Shown piece after piece: positions 20,402 to 32,439 of a stretch of 64,000 bases of DNA. The DNA lies in the NCBI RefSeq assembly GCF_958450345.1, contig NC_088780.1:66487533-66551532 (forward strand). The letters are read 5' to 3'. The translations under genes and the position numbers were made by a program. Within the stretch, counting starts at the first letter, position 1; each line of letters begins with the position of its first letter. The notes below the pieces were generated by a model. The model searched no databases and was not told where the DNA came from. It saw only the letters and a list, made by a program, of their open reading frames with translations. This DNA comes from Calliphora vicina (lineage: Eukaryota > Arthropoda > Insecta > Diptera > Calliphoridae).

Positions 20402-22588
20402 ATGTCTCTGCCAAAAAAGAATATTTGCAGACAACATAACAAAGACTGGGAAAAAGAAGACTGGGCCAAAGGTAAGACAATTAATTGCACTATTAAAATA
20501 ATGAAATTAATACACTTATTCTAGGCTGGTTGAAAGCAATAGATGCTGCTCCCAATTCCTACAAATTGGCACACACTTCATCCAGAAATGCATCATGGTG
20601 TTGTGCATGCAGCTCTTCATTGGAGTCTCACAAAAAAGACTTAAAAAAACATGCTGAAACAAAGCGTCACCAGAAAAATATCAACTTAATTCATACCAAT
20701 AACTCCCTTTCTAATTATGGTATTAATATTTATAGTACGTGAAATCCAAATGCTAATATTTTTATTTTTAGGAATTGTACCTATATCTAATGACACGAAA
20801 ATAATAGAAATTAAAATTGCAGTTTTCGCTGCTAAACATACATCAATTACAACAGTAGATCATTTAACAGAGCTCCTAAAAACAATTACATCACAGTCGA
20901 ACCCATTTGATAAAGTGAAACTGCATAGAACAAAATGTTCTGCTATTTTAAAGAAAGTGGTCGCTCCCTCAATTTTAAATCAATTGGTAAGAGACATAGG
21001 CGATTCCAAATATTCTCTTATAGTTGATGAATCTACAGATGTAACACAAATAAAATGGATGTGTATTTGCATCCGATATTTTAATAAGGACAAGTGTAAA
21101 ATATTAACGGATTTTTTGGGCTTATTTGTTGTCGAAGAAGCCACATCCGAAAAACTGTACAGAGGACTTTTGAATTACTTAAGAAATATTGGACTAAACT
21201 TATCAAATATGTTGGCAATTGGTACGGATGGTGCAAACAATTTATGCGGAAAAAATAAATCATTATTTACTTATTTGAAAAATGATGTCCCTGAACTTAT
21301 TTTGATGAAATGTTCATGCCATTCTTTACATTTATGTTGCTCTCATGCGTCAAAGACTATTCCAAACAGAGCAGAGTTTATTGTAAAGGAACTTTACAAT
21401 TACTTTAATAAGAGTCCTTTACGTAATGTTAAATACAAACGGGCATTTGATCTTATTAACACTGGTATTGATAGTAATAAATATAAAAAGCTGATTCAAC
21501 TGTCTGGAACACGATGGTTAGCATATGGGGCTGCTGTAAAGCGTATACTGGAACAATGGATTGAACTCAAATACCATTTTTCCATAATTTCTACTTCTGA
21601 AAATTACCATACGGCGAAAATGATTAATTTGGAAATGAGCGATGACCAAAACCGGTTGTTTTTAATATTTATAAATCCAATTTTAAATGATATGAATCAT
21701 TTAAATGTAGATTTCCAAAGTGAAAAAATTGACCCTGGTAGCTCATACGATAAATTTTGTGCAAGTCTACTTAAGCTGTGTTCTAAAATTATTAAGCCGG
21801 CCGTTTTAAATAAAATAAAAGAAATGGATAATACGGAATACATTTCTGAAATTTTAAAAGACAAGAATTGTTTGCTTAGTATGGACTGTGTCGATTTTGG
21901 ATCTGAATTTGAGCAAGAGCTGAAAAACAGCATACTAGAGCCTAATGAAATAAGTAATTTAAAAGAAAATTGTTTTCAATATATTATTAAACTAATATCT
22001 GAAATAACAAAGCGGTTGCCAGAAAATATGAAATTATTTAAAAAATATAAACATTTTTCTGTTGAAAAGTGCACTAATTTTGCTGTCCATGCTAAATTTT
22101 TATCAGTTAAAGATACGTTAACTAATTTCACAGATAATATGATTTCAATGGACGTATGTGAAATCCAGTGGAATAAGCTTCCTTTCACTAATTGGGATAA
22201 TTATTTTGGAAATGAATTTCCAACAAATCTATACGAATTTTGGCCGAAGGTGTATTGTTTTCGAGATGCTGCTGGATCATTTCATTATAAGGAACTCTCT
22301 GAAGCTGTACTTAATATGCTTATTGTCCCAACAAGTAATGCATATGTAGAACGAATATTTTCTATAATGAATTTAACAAAAACAAATCTACGTAATAAAA
22401 TGCTATTCGAATTATTAGAATCTTTGCTGCGGATAATAACACATCTAAATATAAATAATACTTGCTGTCAATCATTTAAGCCCACCGATGAAATGATAAA
22501 TAAATTTAATACTAAAACTATGTATGATGATACATTGGATTTTCCATGCCACTATGATGCTGAAGTTTATCAATTGTTCGATAATTAA
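20402..22588 (+). CDS. hAT transposase, three exons
   Basis: Exons 20402-20471, 20525-20719 and 20772-22588 are joined by two short introns (GTAAGA...CTAG, 53 bp; GTATTA...TTTTTAG, 52 bp). Both junctions keep the frame and give about 693 residues. The N-terminus has a BED/C2H2-like finger (WCCACSSSLESHKKDLKKH, ETKRH) for binding the element ends. The catalytic region follows: SLIVDESTDVTQ holds the first Asp, LAIGTDGANN the second, and CSCHSLHLCCSHA marks the insertion domain. NAYVERIFSIMNLTK near the C-terminus is the hAT dimerisation/catalytic-Glu region. It resembles the ZBED5/ZNF862-like branch. No stop or frameshift is seen. Homologous TIRs and an exact duplication flank it, so this could be a functional cut-and-paste transposase. 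Confidence 0.87.
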
Positions 22589-22804
22589 TACCATACATTT
22601 ATCTAGTGAAATATGATACTCAGTACAAAGTACATTATTTAAATAAAAATATACATAAGTAATATATTTTATGTTCTTTATTACAAAAAACTTTTTTTTA
22701 ATATTTGGGGATTTTTGGGGATTTTTTGGAATTTGTTTGGGGACAGAGGTAAAAAGTACCTGGCATCCCTGAGTTTCCGCTCTATGTTTCTCTATGGTTG
22801 CAAC

Positions 22805-23349
22805 ACCAAGGTCTATGGATTAAATTTAATTTAAACATTTCACTCGAGATATGATTTTATTACATATTTAAGCTCATTATAAATTTTATTTCACACATTT
22901 TCGATTGAAAAATAAGTGATTTAAGATCAGAGGTGCATAAAATTAACCAAAAAATGGTGTGTACGTTCAAATTATATCTGCAAACTCGATGTAAAACTTA
23001 AAGGAATAAAATATATTGCAATTATTAATTACGTGATAAAATCATGGTTCTGTACACATACTTTTAATTTTCATTTCAAATATGTGAAATAATGGCCAGT
23101 TTAACTTCTATGGAGCAGCTTTTAAAATGTTAATTAGGTACAATACATACATAAAAATCATCGGAACAGACCTATCAATGATATTCGAAGTTGAAAAACC
23201 GGAAAACTATTAATGACGAACATAATAACATAATTTAAATCAATTTTCCTTTTATATTTTGTCATCAATTTTATCACAACGAGGACAATAAGTGCGCTAT
23301 TGATAGAAACCCGTATTTTCAATGGTGTTTTGAAAACAGTGCAGCTCTA
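22805..23349. other. AT-rich spacer, no gene
   Basis: Nothing could be supported beyond short AT-rich runs. Confidence 0.4.
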
Positions 23350-24061
23350 AACAAGTAAGAGAGCTATATTCGGCTGTGCCGAATTTTATATACCCTTCAC
23401 CAAAATATACTTTAAAATAAAAATTTTAAATATTTTTAGGTAAACAAAATTTAATTTTTTTCCAGTAGTTTTTTCGAAATTGTTTTCTAATTTTTTTTTT
23501 TTAAATTTAATTTTTTTTTAATTTAAAAAATTTTTTTTTTTTAGTTTTTAAATTTTTTTTTTAATATTTAGTGAAAAAAAATTTTGGTGAAAAAAAAATT
23601 CGGGTTAAAAAATATTTTTTCCGATTTTGACCCATTGTAGGTCCAACTTACTATGGTCTTATATACGTCGTTGCACAAGTCTTTGAAATATCTATCATTA
23701 GATATCCATATTGTCTATATTAATGATTTAGTAATCCAGATATGGGTCAAAAATAGGTCAAAAATCTAGGTTGTCCTGGTTTTTGACTTATATCTCAGCC
23801 GTTTGTGGACCGATTTTCTCGATTTTAAATAGCAACCGAGCCGGAAAAATTTCGGAGATACTGATGTATCACTCGTGTATGTAAGTTATTTGGGGGCTTC
23901 AGAAAGTTGATTTCAACACACAGACGGACATGGCTATATCGACTCCGCTATCTATAACGAGTCAGAATATATATACTTTGTGGGGTCGCAAATGAAAAAT
24001 GTAGAAATTACAAACGGAATGACAAACTTATATATACCCTTGCCACTCATGGTGAAGGGTA
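23350..24061 (+). mobile_element. mini-me / DINE-type (Helentron-like) repeat, copy A
   Basis: It starts AACAAGTAAGAGAGC, with the hairpin ATTCGGC-TGT-GCCGAAT and then TATATACCCTTCACC. A low-complexity A/T block follows (23440-23640), then a core with GACGGACATGGCTATATCGA and GTCAGAATATATATACTTT. The 3' end is a hairpin ACCCTTGCCACTCATGGTGAAGGGT. The (TA)n-core-(GTCY)n arrangement is that of dipteran mini-me elements, non-autonomous relatives of Helentrons. No coding capacity. Confidence 0.85.
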
Positions 24062-24417
24062 AAAAATGGTATCATACAGCCGATATATTTTGGAAATCAT
24101 ATTACAGGTGTATATTTGCTAATATTTTCTGCAAGGTACTCTAATATACATATATTTATATATATTTGATAGAGAGAAATGTCAAGCGAGTGTTTTATAT
24201 CAGTCCGTAATTTTTGTATTTATTTCAATTATTAAAAACTAATATTAATGGTTTATTTAATTAAACTATTGACGAATTAAATAATATTATTATTGTGATT
24301 AAAAACAAATAAAATAAACGAATAAAATATAAATAAAAATTTGTATTAAATAAAAATGAGTAGAACATATAATTTTGTGCAATCGTCAAAAAAAAATACA
24401 ATAATAATAATAATACA
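24062..24417. other. AT-rich spacer, possible start of LINE 5' UTR
   Basis: No gene. The CR1/L2-like LINE may begin here, but its 5' end could not be fixed. Confidence 0.35.
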
Positions 24418-24927
24418 AGTGAAGAATAAATGAGAACTAAAGAGAGATAATAAGAACGAAGTGGGAGCATTGTAACTCAAAAACAAAGAATAAGAAGAAG
24501 TGAAATGCTGTAAAAAAAGCCTAACTTACAAATACAAAATACAAAAAAAAAATTATAAATAAGAGTCAATGCTAAAATTAAAAAAAAACACAATAAGTTG
24601 AAAATAAAAAAAAACCGTTAAAACATTTTGTTCCAAACATAAAATTGTAATACAAATGAAGAATAAATGAGAACTAAAAATATGTAATTGCAATTAAAAA
24701 ACAAAAACTAATAAAAACGAAAATAAACCAAATCGAAGTAGAGCATTGTAACTCAAAAACAAAGAATAAGAAGTGAAATGCTGTAAAAAAAGAAGAAAAA
24801 AAAATTATTGTAAATAATAGTCAACGCAAAAATAATAAAAAAAACTCAACAAGTTGAAAATAAATAAAAAAAAAAACATTAAAACAAATAAAAGCTCTAA
24901 TAAAAAAAAATACAAAAAATCATAAAT
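24418..24927 (+). repeat. Two ~240-bp direct repeats in a LINE 5' UTR
   Basis: Units at about 24418-24654 and 24655-24927 share GAAGAATAAATGAGAACTAA, AGCATTGTAACTCAAAAAC, GTGAAATGCTGTAAAAAAAG and ACAAGTTGAAAATAAA in the same order. They lie directly before the ORF1 ATG, as expected for tandem 5' UTR/promoter repeats of a LINE. Confidence 0.7.
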
Positions 24928-26404
24928 ATGCCTCCGAAACAGCCAGCAAAAAAACCACAGCAATCAAATGGAGAACAAAACTCCCCACTATCTATATCAC
25001 TAACGGCCATTCTCACAATGTACGATTAAAAGTTAACGTGAACTTTAACCGCAAGTTAGGATAATTTGAATTTCACAATGTACGATTAATTCTTAATTGA
25101 CACTATTTAACAACAAAGTTGCTGTTAAATATAACCGAACAAATTTCGCCGGTTAGCATCTTAATTGTAAGAAATATAATAAAAGAACATGGAAAAACAT
25201 TTATATTTTTGTAATATTTATAATTGTTAAAAGTGTAAAGCGAAGAAAAGTAAATTTTGCACGGGGTGATCCATATACCACCCGGATATTGCACTTACAA
25301 ACCAAACAACAAATTTGCTTGTTGATTTTCAGTAATTTTTGTTCAGTTTGTTCTGTAAATTTTACAGTTAGGTACCTTAATATTTTTGAGTTTTATACGT
25401 TTTTTTTATTATACCACTAAGAAAACACAAACTATTAATTTTTATGCCGTCTTTTAGACAATTTTTTATATTTCAATCTTTCATTACACTATTTTTCGTA
25501 AACAAATGTATGCATTATTGCCATACTTTCTACTGAATGCTTTGGTTAAGTAATCAAATGATGGTGAAACGTAAATCGGTAACCGTTGGTTAAATGGTCC
25601 CCGTTAAACAAACCGACAGTTAGTTAATTTTCCGGTTAAAATGAAATAATCGTACATTGCGAAAATGGCCGTAAATGATATTGCTGCTAAATTAGATGCT
25701 ATGGAAGCTCGATTCGACCAACTACCGAGTAAAGTCTCAGAAGAGGTGTCGTTGCGCATTGAAGAAGTCATCAACAAAATTACAAAATGTGAAGAAAAAA
25801 TTACCAATTTAGAAATGTCAACAAACTCCAAGCTGCAAAAATTGGAGACTGAAAATAATGTACTTCGGCGTCAACTAAATAGATCAGATATTCTCTTAAG
25901 TGGTGTTCCATCTATGTTAGCATCACCTGATCTCTATAAATGTGTACAAAATGTAGGAGAGAAATATGGAATAGGCATATCAAATTCTGATATTAATATG
26001 TGTAATTGGATTTACAACATGAAGTATGTTCTTGTTAAATTTAATCAACAATTAATAAAAGATACTATAATGTCGGAGTATTTTAAAACAAAAGACCTTA
26101 AACTATCTGAAATCTATGATAAGGCAAATGATGTAGATTCAAGAATATTTTTGAACCATAATTTAACTCCATATGCATCGAAACTACATTTCATGTGCCG
26201 AAAACTGCGTCGGACTGGTAAAATTAAGGCCTTTAGTGTTAAAAATTTGGAACTTCCTAAGCTGTAATTACGTTTAATAATGGTGATGAAAAAACTTTAT
26301 CTTTGGAGCAGCTGACATTATTTTTAAATAAAATTGAGCAATTAGCTAAAACCAACAAAGATGTTGTGGAGAGTATTGAAGTGAATGCAGAGATAGAAAT
26401 CTAG
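24928..26404 (+). pseudogene. CR1/L2-like LINE ORF1, interrupted
   Basis: The ATG at 24928 opens a 27-codon segment (MPPKQPAKKPQQSNGEQNSP...) that stops at a 658-bp insertion (25009-25666, GGCC duplication) and resumes exactly in frame at 25671. The body has a heptad-like coiled coil (KITKCEEKITNLEM...LETENNVLRRQL) followed by a domain like the baculovirus FP C-terminal fold (DILLSGVP, YVLVKFNQQLIKDTIM, IFLNHNLTPYASKLHFMCRKL). A stop occurs at about 26265, and a further 40 codons continue in another frame to the TAG at 26402, so a small frameshift separates them. Such ORF1 proteins chaperone LINE RNA. Confidence 0.78.
25009..25666. mobile_element. Non-autonomous DNA element with GGCC duplication, 658 bp
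   Basis: The inverted ends read ATTYTCRCAATGTACGATTA. GGCC at 25005-25008 is repeated at 25667-25670. Excision in silico restores the LINE ORF1 frame, confirming the boundaries. A subterminal copy of CACAATGTACGATTAA lies at about 25074. The 4-bp duplication suits Chapaev/Mirage-like or piggyBac-like families, but the terminus does not identify one. Confidence 0.85.
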
Positions 26405-26705
26405 TTTTTTTTCCCCCTAATTTTTTTTTATTATTATTAATATTAATTTTTTTATAATTGTTAAAAAAGAAAATATATATTTAGTTTTTTAATCCATTTT
26501 GTTAATGAAAATATATATGAATATACAAAGTGTAAATTGAATTGGGCATTTAATTTTAATTGTTTTTGTTGTATAAATAAGTAACTGAGATGACAGCAAT
26601 GATCACAAGTAAGAGATTTTTCAATTATTCTGTTTATTCTATCTTCTTCTCTCTTAAAATTCAATAAAATTTTCTAAAAATTAATCAAGTGACACCGATA
26701 ACAAT
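26405..26705. other. Sequence between LINE ORF1 and the next insertion
   Basis: AT-rich, no ORF. It may be inter-ORF sequence of the CR1/L2-like LINE or the 3' end of a separate truncated LINE. Confidence 0.35.
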
Positions 26706-26713
26706 GGAACATG

Positions 26714-26946
26714 CAAAGGCGTATTAACAAGGTGAGTGCATAAAATCAGCTGTTTCTTAATAGCAGTGGTTTAATGTATGTGTTCTGTCAAACTATGTTT
26801 ATGTTTACATTTATTATTGTAAATAACATAGTAATATTTTAATTCGCCTCGATTTTGACATTTACTCTACATTTTAACAAAATGCATGTTGTTTTTGCAT
26901 TGTTGTATTTGTTGCCGGGACACACTCACCTTATTATTTCGCCTTG
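26714..26946. mobile_element. Non-autonomous element with P-like termini, 233 bp
   Basis: The ends read CAAAGGCGTATTAACAAGG (left) and CAAGGCGAAATAATAAGG (right, reversed), both followed by TGAGTG. The flanks GGAACATG and GCAACATG are an 8-bp duplication with one change. AATCAGCTG just inside the left end is shared with the element at 11825. Confidence 0.85.
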
Positions 26947-27071
26947 GCAACATGTATATAAATAACAGAGAATATGAGTATCAAATGTTGAAATTATTTA
27001 CTCTCTTACAATCTCTTACAATTATTGTTTTATATAATTATTCCGAGGTTTTTGCTTTTTTTTAATATTAA

Positions 27072-27304
27072 CCTTAATTGTCCCAGAACTTTTTAGTAGA
27101 AAGATCTGATTTGTATGACAAAAATAAAATAATTATTTTAAATTTATTTTAAAGGAACCTTTTTTGACAGTCTGATATACAAAGTAAGGGAAAAAGTGGT
27201 GTGTCCGTATGTACCGTTATTCTAAGGACATTTATTTGTAGTTGATGTCACTTTTAACAACATCTTATTTATGTGTCCATATGGACACACAGGGACAATT
27301 CGGG
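27072..27304. mobile_element. piggyBac-like MITE, 233 bp
   Basis: TTAA flanks both sides (27068-27071 and 27305-27308). The inverted ends are CCTTAATTGTCCC and CCCGAATTGTCCC. Near the right end is the palindrome GTGTCCATATGGACAC. TTAA duplication with CCY-type ends is characteristic of piggyBac. No coding sequence. Confidence 0.85.
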
Positions 27305-27308
27305 TTAA

Positions 27309-27793
27309 TATGTAAAATGTAAAAATAAATCTGTTACTCAGTTATTTTAAAATTTATTATTAATGTTATTTAAGTAGAAGTTTTAATACCAATGCTTTAG
27401 GCAAATAAATATGAAAACTATAATACACTTTTGTTCTGCATACATTAAAAAAAAAACATTTAAAAATAAGGCAACCATATACATATTGCAAGTAAGTGCA
27501 TTTATCTTTTTAAACATGAGCTTAGTTAGAATGTAACTTTAAGTATGCGTGGTTGACTTGTTTTTATATGTTTTTTCCTTTTTATGTAAATTTATATTTT
27601 TGGTATAAAAAATAAAAATAATAATGATGAAATTAGTAATTACATTAAATATTTAGATTTTTGTTGAAAATTAATTTTAAATATAATCTTGTTAAATTTA
27701 AAAATTTTTTTTTTTGTTATTTATGTAAATTCCTACTAAATATGATATTATGACTGTTATTGAATTCAAGATAAGATAAACCATGAAATAAAT
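27309..27793. other. AT-rich spacer, no gene
   Basis: Nothing beyond low-complexity runs could be supported. Confidence 0.4.
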
Positions 27794-27797
27794 ATAT

Positions 27798-28380
27798 TGT
27801 TACGAAATTGTACTTGAATTCAAATATAACGATTTTAACGGTTTCAAGTAACGATTCAAGTAACAGTGCTGTAAAACTGTAACATATCTGTGGGCATTGT
27901 TAAATAAAAGATTTCAGTTGATTTGATTGTAAGTTGGCAACGCTGTATTCGAGTTCGAATAATCAGTTAAAGAACATTGTAGAAAGTACACCACAGATGG
28001 CGTATGATCTAGAATATTCGAACTTTGACAGTTAAAGAGCTTTCTAGATGGTAATGCAGTGTTATAAATAGTGGCAGAGGTTGCAGTCGTGAGTGAGTTG
28101 ATCAGAGACGCTTTTCGAAGAAACATCATCTAAGTGCCTTAAAGTGTGGTGTGTTTTTCAAGTAAATTCGTGTAAATTATAAATTGTGTCTGTAATTCTG
28201 AGAATTTATAAACGTGTATAAAAAACATTGAGTGGCTATTTAATTCTGTTGTTGTACATTTTAAAGAAATAAAGAGTTGTTACAATTTTCAAACTACTAA
28301 ACGGCTTTTATTTGCAATCAAAAGTATCCGGTTTATTTAAAGGAAATAAACCAGCGTTTTGAAAAGGTTAAAACGTAACA
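27798..28380. mobile_element. Solo LTR, 583 bp, ATAT duplication
   Basis: It begins TGTTACG and ends CGTAACA, with ATAT on both sides (27794-27797 and 28381-28384). A TATA-like box (GTTATAAATAGTGGC, about 28059) lies about 25-35 bp before GTCGTGAGTG, and AATAAA is near 28268, both on the plus strand, as expected for an LTR with promoter and poly(A) signal. No internal region is present, so it arose by LTR-LTR recombination. A Ty3/gypsy origin is likely from the 4-bp duplication. Confidence 0.87.
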
Positions 28381-28384
28381 ATAT

Positions 28385-28598
28385 TTTTAAATACAAATTT
28401 ACGGATTGCGTAAATTAATGCACATATTACATACATTTGTTAAATAATGTTTATTATTAAGTTTTTATTATTATTAGTTATATGTTATACTTACTGGAGT
28501 TCAAAATTACTTTTACCTTAGAAATTGCACGACTATGTAGGCATAATTATGGTTTTGTTTAATAATAACCTTGGACCTATGCCAATGATAATTCTATA
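28385..28598. other. Short AT-rich stretch before LINE ORF2
   Basis: No structure recognised; probably inter-ORF LINE sequence. Confidence 0.35.
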
Positions 28599-31351
28599 TT
28601 GATTTCGAATTTTGATTCATCAAACTTGAACATAGCTCATTTAAATGCTCAGAGCATTATACCTATAGGAAATCCGGCTAAAATGGATGAAATTAGGAAT
28701 ATTTTTGATAATTCCTACGTGGATGTGGTAGGAGTAAGTGAAACTTGGCTTCACGAAAGAGTCCCTGATGGGGCAATATCAATGGATGGGTATCGGGTAT
28801 ATCGTAATGATAGAGTGTTGAGAAGAGGTGGTGGTGTATGCCTATATGTAAAGAATACATTGAGGTCTAGAATAGTTCATGAGGAACGTAATGAAACAAT
28901 TGTGGAGGGTTTATTTGTGGAGATTAGAGTAAATGATACTGTTAAGATACTTATTGGTGTTCTGTATTTACCTCATGGTGGTCTCCAATTTTGTGATGAG
29001 ATTTTGGGTGACATGTCTTCTAGGTACGATAATGTTATAATGGGGGACTTTAATGTAGATCTTTTTAGAAACGGGGAGATGGCTAGACAGTTTTGGTCAA
29101 ATTATGGTTTATCATTGATACTTAATAACTTGCCTACTCATTATGTAGTGGGTAGGGATGAAACGACTTTAATAGATTATTTTGCTGTAACGAAGGTTGA
29201 TTCCATCATAAGTAAAGGACAATTTCAACTACCAGCTTTGAATTCTCATCATTCCGTAATTTATTTATCGCTTGATATTACTAAACGCAGTTTTGATGTA
29301 CCTATATTTTACAGGGATTATAAGAGTCTAAATGTAACGAATTGCATATATGAGTTAGAGAATCTTGACTTTAGTCCGTTATATTGTTCGGTGAATCCTG
29401 ATGAACAACTTGATTATTTCAATGACCTAATTTTTTGTCTATTTGATAAACATGTTCCATTAAGAAGATGCAAAATGAGGGGTAAAATTAATTGGTTAGA
29501 TCACCCTACAATTAAAAGAGCCAGAGAGTGGAGAGATTTATCGTATAGGGCCTATAGAGAATTACCTTGTTCTGCGCGGTGGGCTGTCTTTTGTAAATAT
29601 AGGAATAGACTTAAGAGTGCTATGAGGAGGATAAGGCGGGAAATTTGTGGCCGAATGTTTATGGAGTGTAATCCACAATCTATTTGGAATAAGTTAAGGG
29701 GTGTTGGCATTATTGGGAATGGCAATTCAAGTGTTGATATTGATCTGGATCAGCTGAATAAGAGTTTTATACTTGAACCGGATTGTGTGGTAGATGATTA
29801 TTTTGATGATAACTTAGGATCCCAGGGCACCTTCTCATTTGAGAGAATTGAGGACATTGACATTTTGTGGGCATTAGGTAAAATTAGGTCACGGGCAGTG
29901 GGGCATGATGAGCTACCAATGCGTTTTTTGCGTTTGATTTTTCCTCATATTTTACAACATTTAAAACACATTTATAATACAATTTTGATGGTATCTAATT
30001 TTCCTCAGAATTGGAAATTAGCTAAGGTAATACCTTTACCAAAGGTGAGGTATCCTATGAGCTATGGTGATTTTAGGCCAATAAGTATTTTGCCCATTTT
30101 TGCTAAGATATTTGAGAACATATTACATTGTAGGATTTTGAACCATTTAGATACTGAAGGTTTTATTTCTCCATCACAATCAGGTTTTAGGGCTTATCAC
30201 AGTACATCTACATTGGTCATTGGAATGGTTGAGGATATTAGAAAATATTTAGATGATGGTCTTGGTGCTATTGGCATTTTTCTAGATTATACAAAAGCTT
30301 TCAATTCTATCCGCCATGGAAGGCTTATAGCGAAAATGTACAATCAATTTAATTTTACTTCTACGGCCTGCAGGCTTATGTACTCATTGTTGCATAATAG
30401 ACGGCAGTTTATACAGCTAGATGGTAGAAGATCTCGGACGGAAGTTATGAACCGTGGTGTGCCTCAGGGTTCTATAATGGGCCCATTATTTTTTACAATG
30501 TATATTAATGATCTTATGACTGTTCTTTCATTTTGTAAACCACATATTTATGCTGATGACATACAGATACTTGCATTCCTGGAAAGAGGTATGTCGATGG
30601 TAGATTACCTGGACTTAAAAACATTGATATTGGGAGAATTTGTCGATGGTCTGAAGAGAATGGAATGAATCTGAATCCATTAAAGACATATGCAATGAAG
30701 TTTGGCCATTTTAATTTAGGTGGAAATGAAATTTTAGTGGATAATGTGCCAATAGAGTTTGTATCGAGCTACAGGGTATTAGGTATTTATTTGGATGATA
30801 AATTAACATTTGATATACATGGTAATAGGATTGTGTCTAGGATTTGTTTTTCGTTGAGACGTATATATAGTGTTGGACTTTATTTTCCATTGAAGATAAG
30901 GAAACTAATAGCCAAGTCATTACTTATGCCGATCATTCTTTATGGATTAGAGATTTATTCGTCTGGAGGTGTAATACATTTTGAGAAAATTAAAAGATGT
31001 TTTCATCGTATAATAAGATTTGTTTATGGATTAAGTATTTCATCACATGTCACGGCCTATGTTTTTGAATTTTTGGGGACTAGTTTTGAAAACTTCGTTA
31101 ATCTGCGCTTGCTTTTATTCTTTTTTAAGGTAATACAATCTGGTGCGCCGGAATATCTAGTGAGTCTTTTTACTTTCTCTAATTCCATCAGGACAGCGAC
31201 CTTGATATGTCCTAGGATTAATACTTTACTTATGCAAAGATCGTTTACAGTCAGAGTATGTAGGCTCTGGAACACATTTATACCATATGATGAACGAAAA
31301 TTCTCTGGGGGATTGGTGAAGTTTAAGAAAATGGTATTAAGGAACTTATAA
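28599..31351 (+). pseudogene. CR1/L2-like LINE ORF2, one frameshift
   Basis: The endonuclease is at the start (LNIAHLNAQSI, VSETWLHE, RGGGVCLYVKN, MGDFNVDLF, IDYFAV, LNSHHSVIY). The reverse transcriptase follows, with FRPISILPIFAKIFEN, GIFLDYTKAFNSI, GVPQGSIMGPLFFTMY and active site IYADDIQIL. There is no RNase H. The first frame ends at 30668, while the correct frame (WSEENGMNLNPLKT) overlaps it from about 30625 and runs to 31351, so a one-base indel near the A-run at 30616-30630 breaks the protein. Sequence style (MDEIR..., RRGGG) is CR1/L2/Kiri-like. It is the likely partner of the ORF1 at 24928, although the 2.2 kb between them, only half explained by insertions, leaves some doubt. Confidence 0.85.
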
Positions 31352-31651
31352 AAAAAATCAAAGTTTTAATGAAAATAAATTATTTTTAACAATCTTAAAT
31401 AAATCTATACATATGGCTATAGGTTAAACATTTAGGGTTATTATAAATTATTAATTAGTTTCTGCTAGTAGTGCTATTTTTAGGTAATATTAGTTTTTGT
31501 TTCTTTCATAAGTATTGGATGTAATTTAATTACAATACTTAGTGTTATTACTATTATTAATTTCTTACTCATATATGTATATATCTATGTAAGTCGTTTT
31601 TGGCCAAAGAAGGCTTTTTGATTATTAATGAATAAATAAAATAAAAATATA
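31352..31651 (+). other. Probable 3' UTR of the CR1/L2-like LINE
   Basis: AT-rich sequence ending in GAATAAATAAAATAAA, similar to the short-repeat tails of this LINE group. The exact 3' end and target duplication were not resolved. Confidence 0.5.
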
Positions 31652-31826
31652 CATAACAAACCTACATTCGAATGATCGTTTTATTTTTGTAGGACACAAT
31701 ACTCACTCACTTTTCAATGTCAGTGAGCAAAAGAATGTTACAGAATTGATGAGTAAAGTGAAACAATGAAGATGACAAATGAATGTGCTTGTGCAGCTCT
31801 TTCATGAGTACTGAAAGAAACATGAG
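31652..31826. other. Spacer, nothing recognised
   Basis: No ORF or repeat structure could be supported. Confidence 0.4.
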
Positions 31827-31945
31827 CAGCGTTGCCGCTTTGGTCCAATTGGACCAAAAGTTGTAGATTTTATTTACAAGTACAACGATTGGTAGTTTGG
31901 TTGGTTTGTTCAATTTTTTTTAATTTTTTTGGTAGGAAATACAAT
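31827..31945. repeat. Terminus of a hAT-like element (same family as 40198-44439)
   Basis: It begins CAGCGTTGCCGCTTTGGTCC followed by AATTGGACCAAA, a palindrome, and then TTGGTAG-type motifs, matching the left end at 40198 closely. No right end was found nearby, so this is a truncated copy. Confidence 0.8.
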
Positions 31946-32431
31946 TAATATTTTTAAAATTTATAGTTTTTAAATTTAAAGATAACAAATAAAAAACATG
32001 TGTGAAATAAAATAGTTGGAGACCCTAATTATTGAACTTAACGCTGTTAAATGTATAACATCTTTGCATTTATATGAAAAACAACAAAATCATAGTGTCA
32101 GTTTTACAATTTTATTTAATAGTTAAAATATGTAGTATTTTTAGATATCTTTCAAAAACTCCAAGACTGGCAATTGATGCTGATGGAGAAAACCAAACAT
32201 CAAACGGCAATGATAGAAAATAAATATGCATAAAATATCTATAATTTTACTTTTTTGTACTGAATAAAGTTGCAAAACAAAGCTCCCACATAAATAATGG
32301 AATTTGCATGGGCTAAGTGATATATCTTTAGATATTAATGCTCGCATAAATTTGTTCTGGAAAATGTAAGCACACTTAAAGATGGATTCAATGAACTCTG
32401 TTATAGTGACTTATGTAATTTTATTTTTAAT
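31946..32431. other. AT-rich spacer, no gene
   Basis: Nothing beyond low-complexity sequence. Confidence 0.4.
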
Positions 32432-32439
32432 ATACTTTC

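Larger units (their letters stand above)
18445..22771 (+). mobile_element. Autonomous-looking hAT transposon with a three-exon transposase
   Basis: The termini are CAGGCTTGCCAG and (reversed) CAGGGATGCCAG, with a perfect 8-bp duplication AGTTTCCG at 18437-18444 and 22772-22779. Both ends carry several copies of a private motif, GGGGATTTT. Length is 4,327 bp including a nested 1.5-kb element at 18724-20243; without it the transposon is about 2.8 kb, normal for hAT. Confidence 0.93.
18265..22804. mobile_element. Small MITE with GTTGCAACC termini, split by a hAT element
   Basis: The left end GTTGCAACCATAGAGAAT... (18265-18300) and the right end (22772-22804, reversed) share GTTGCAACCATAGAGAA and AGAGCGGAAACT. 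Without the hAT insertion the element is only ~210 bp. No clear target duplication was found, so its superfamily is open. Confidence 0.7.
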
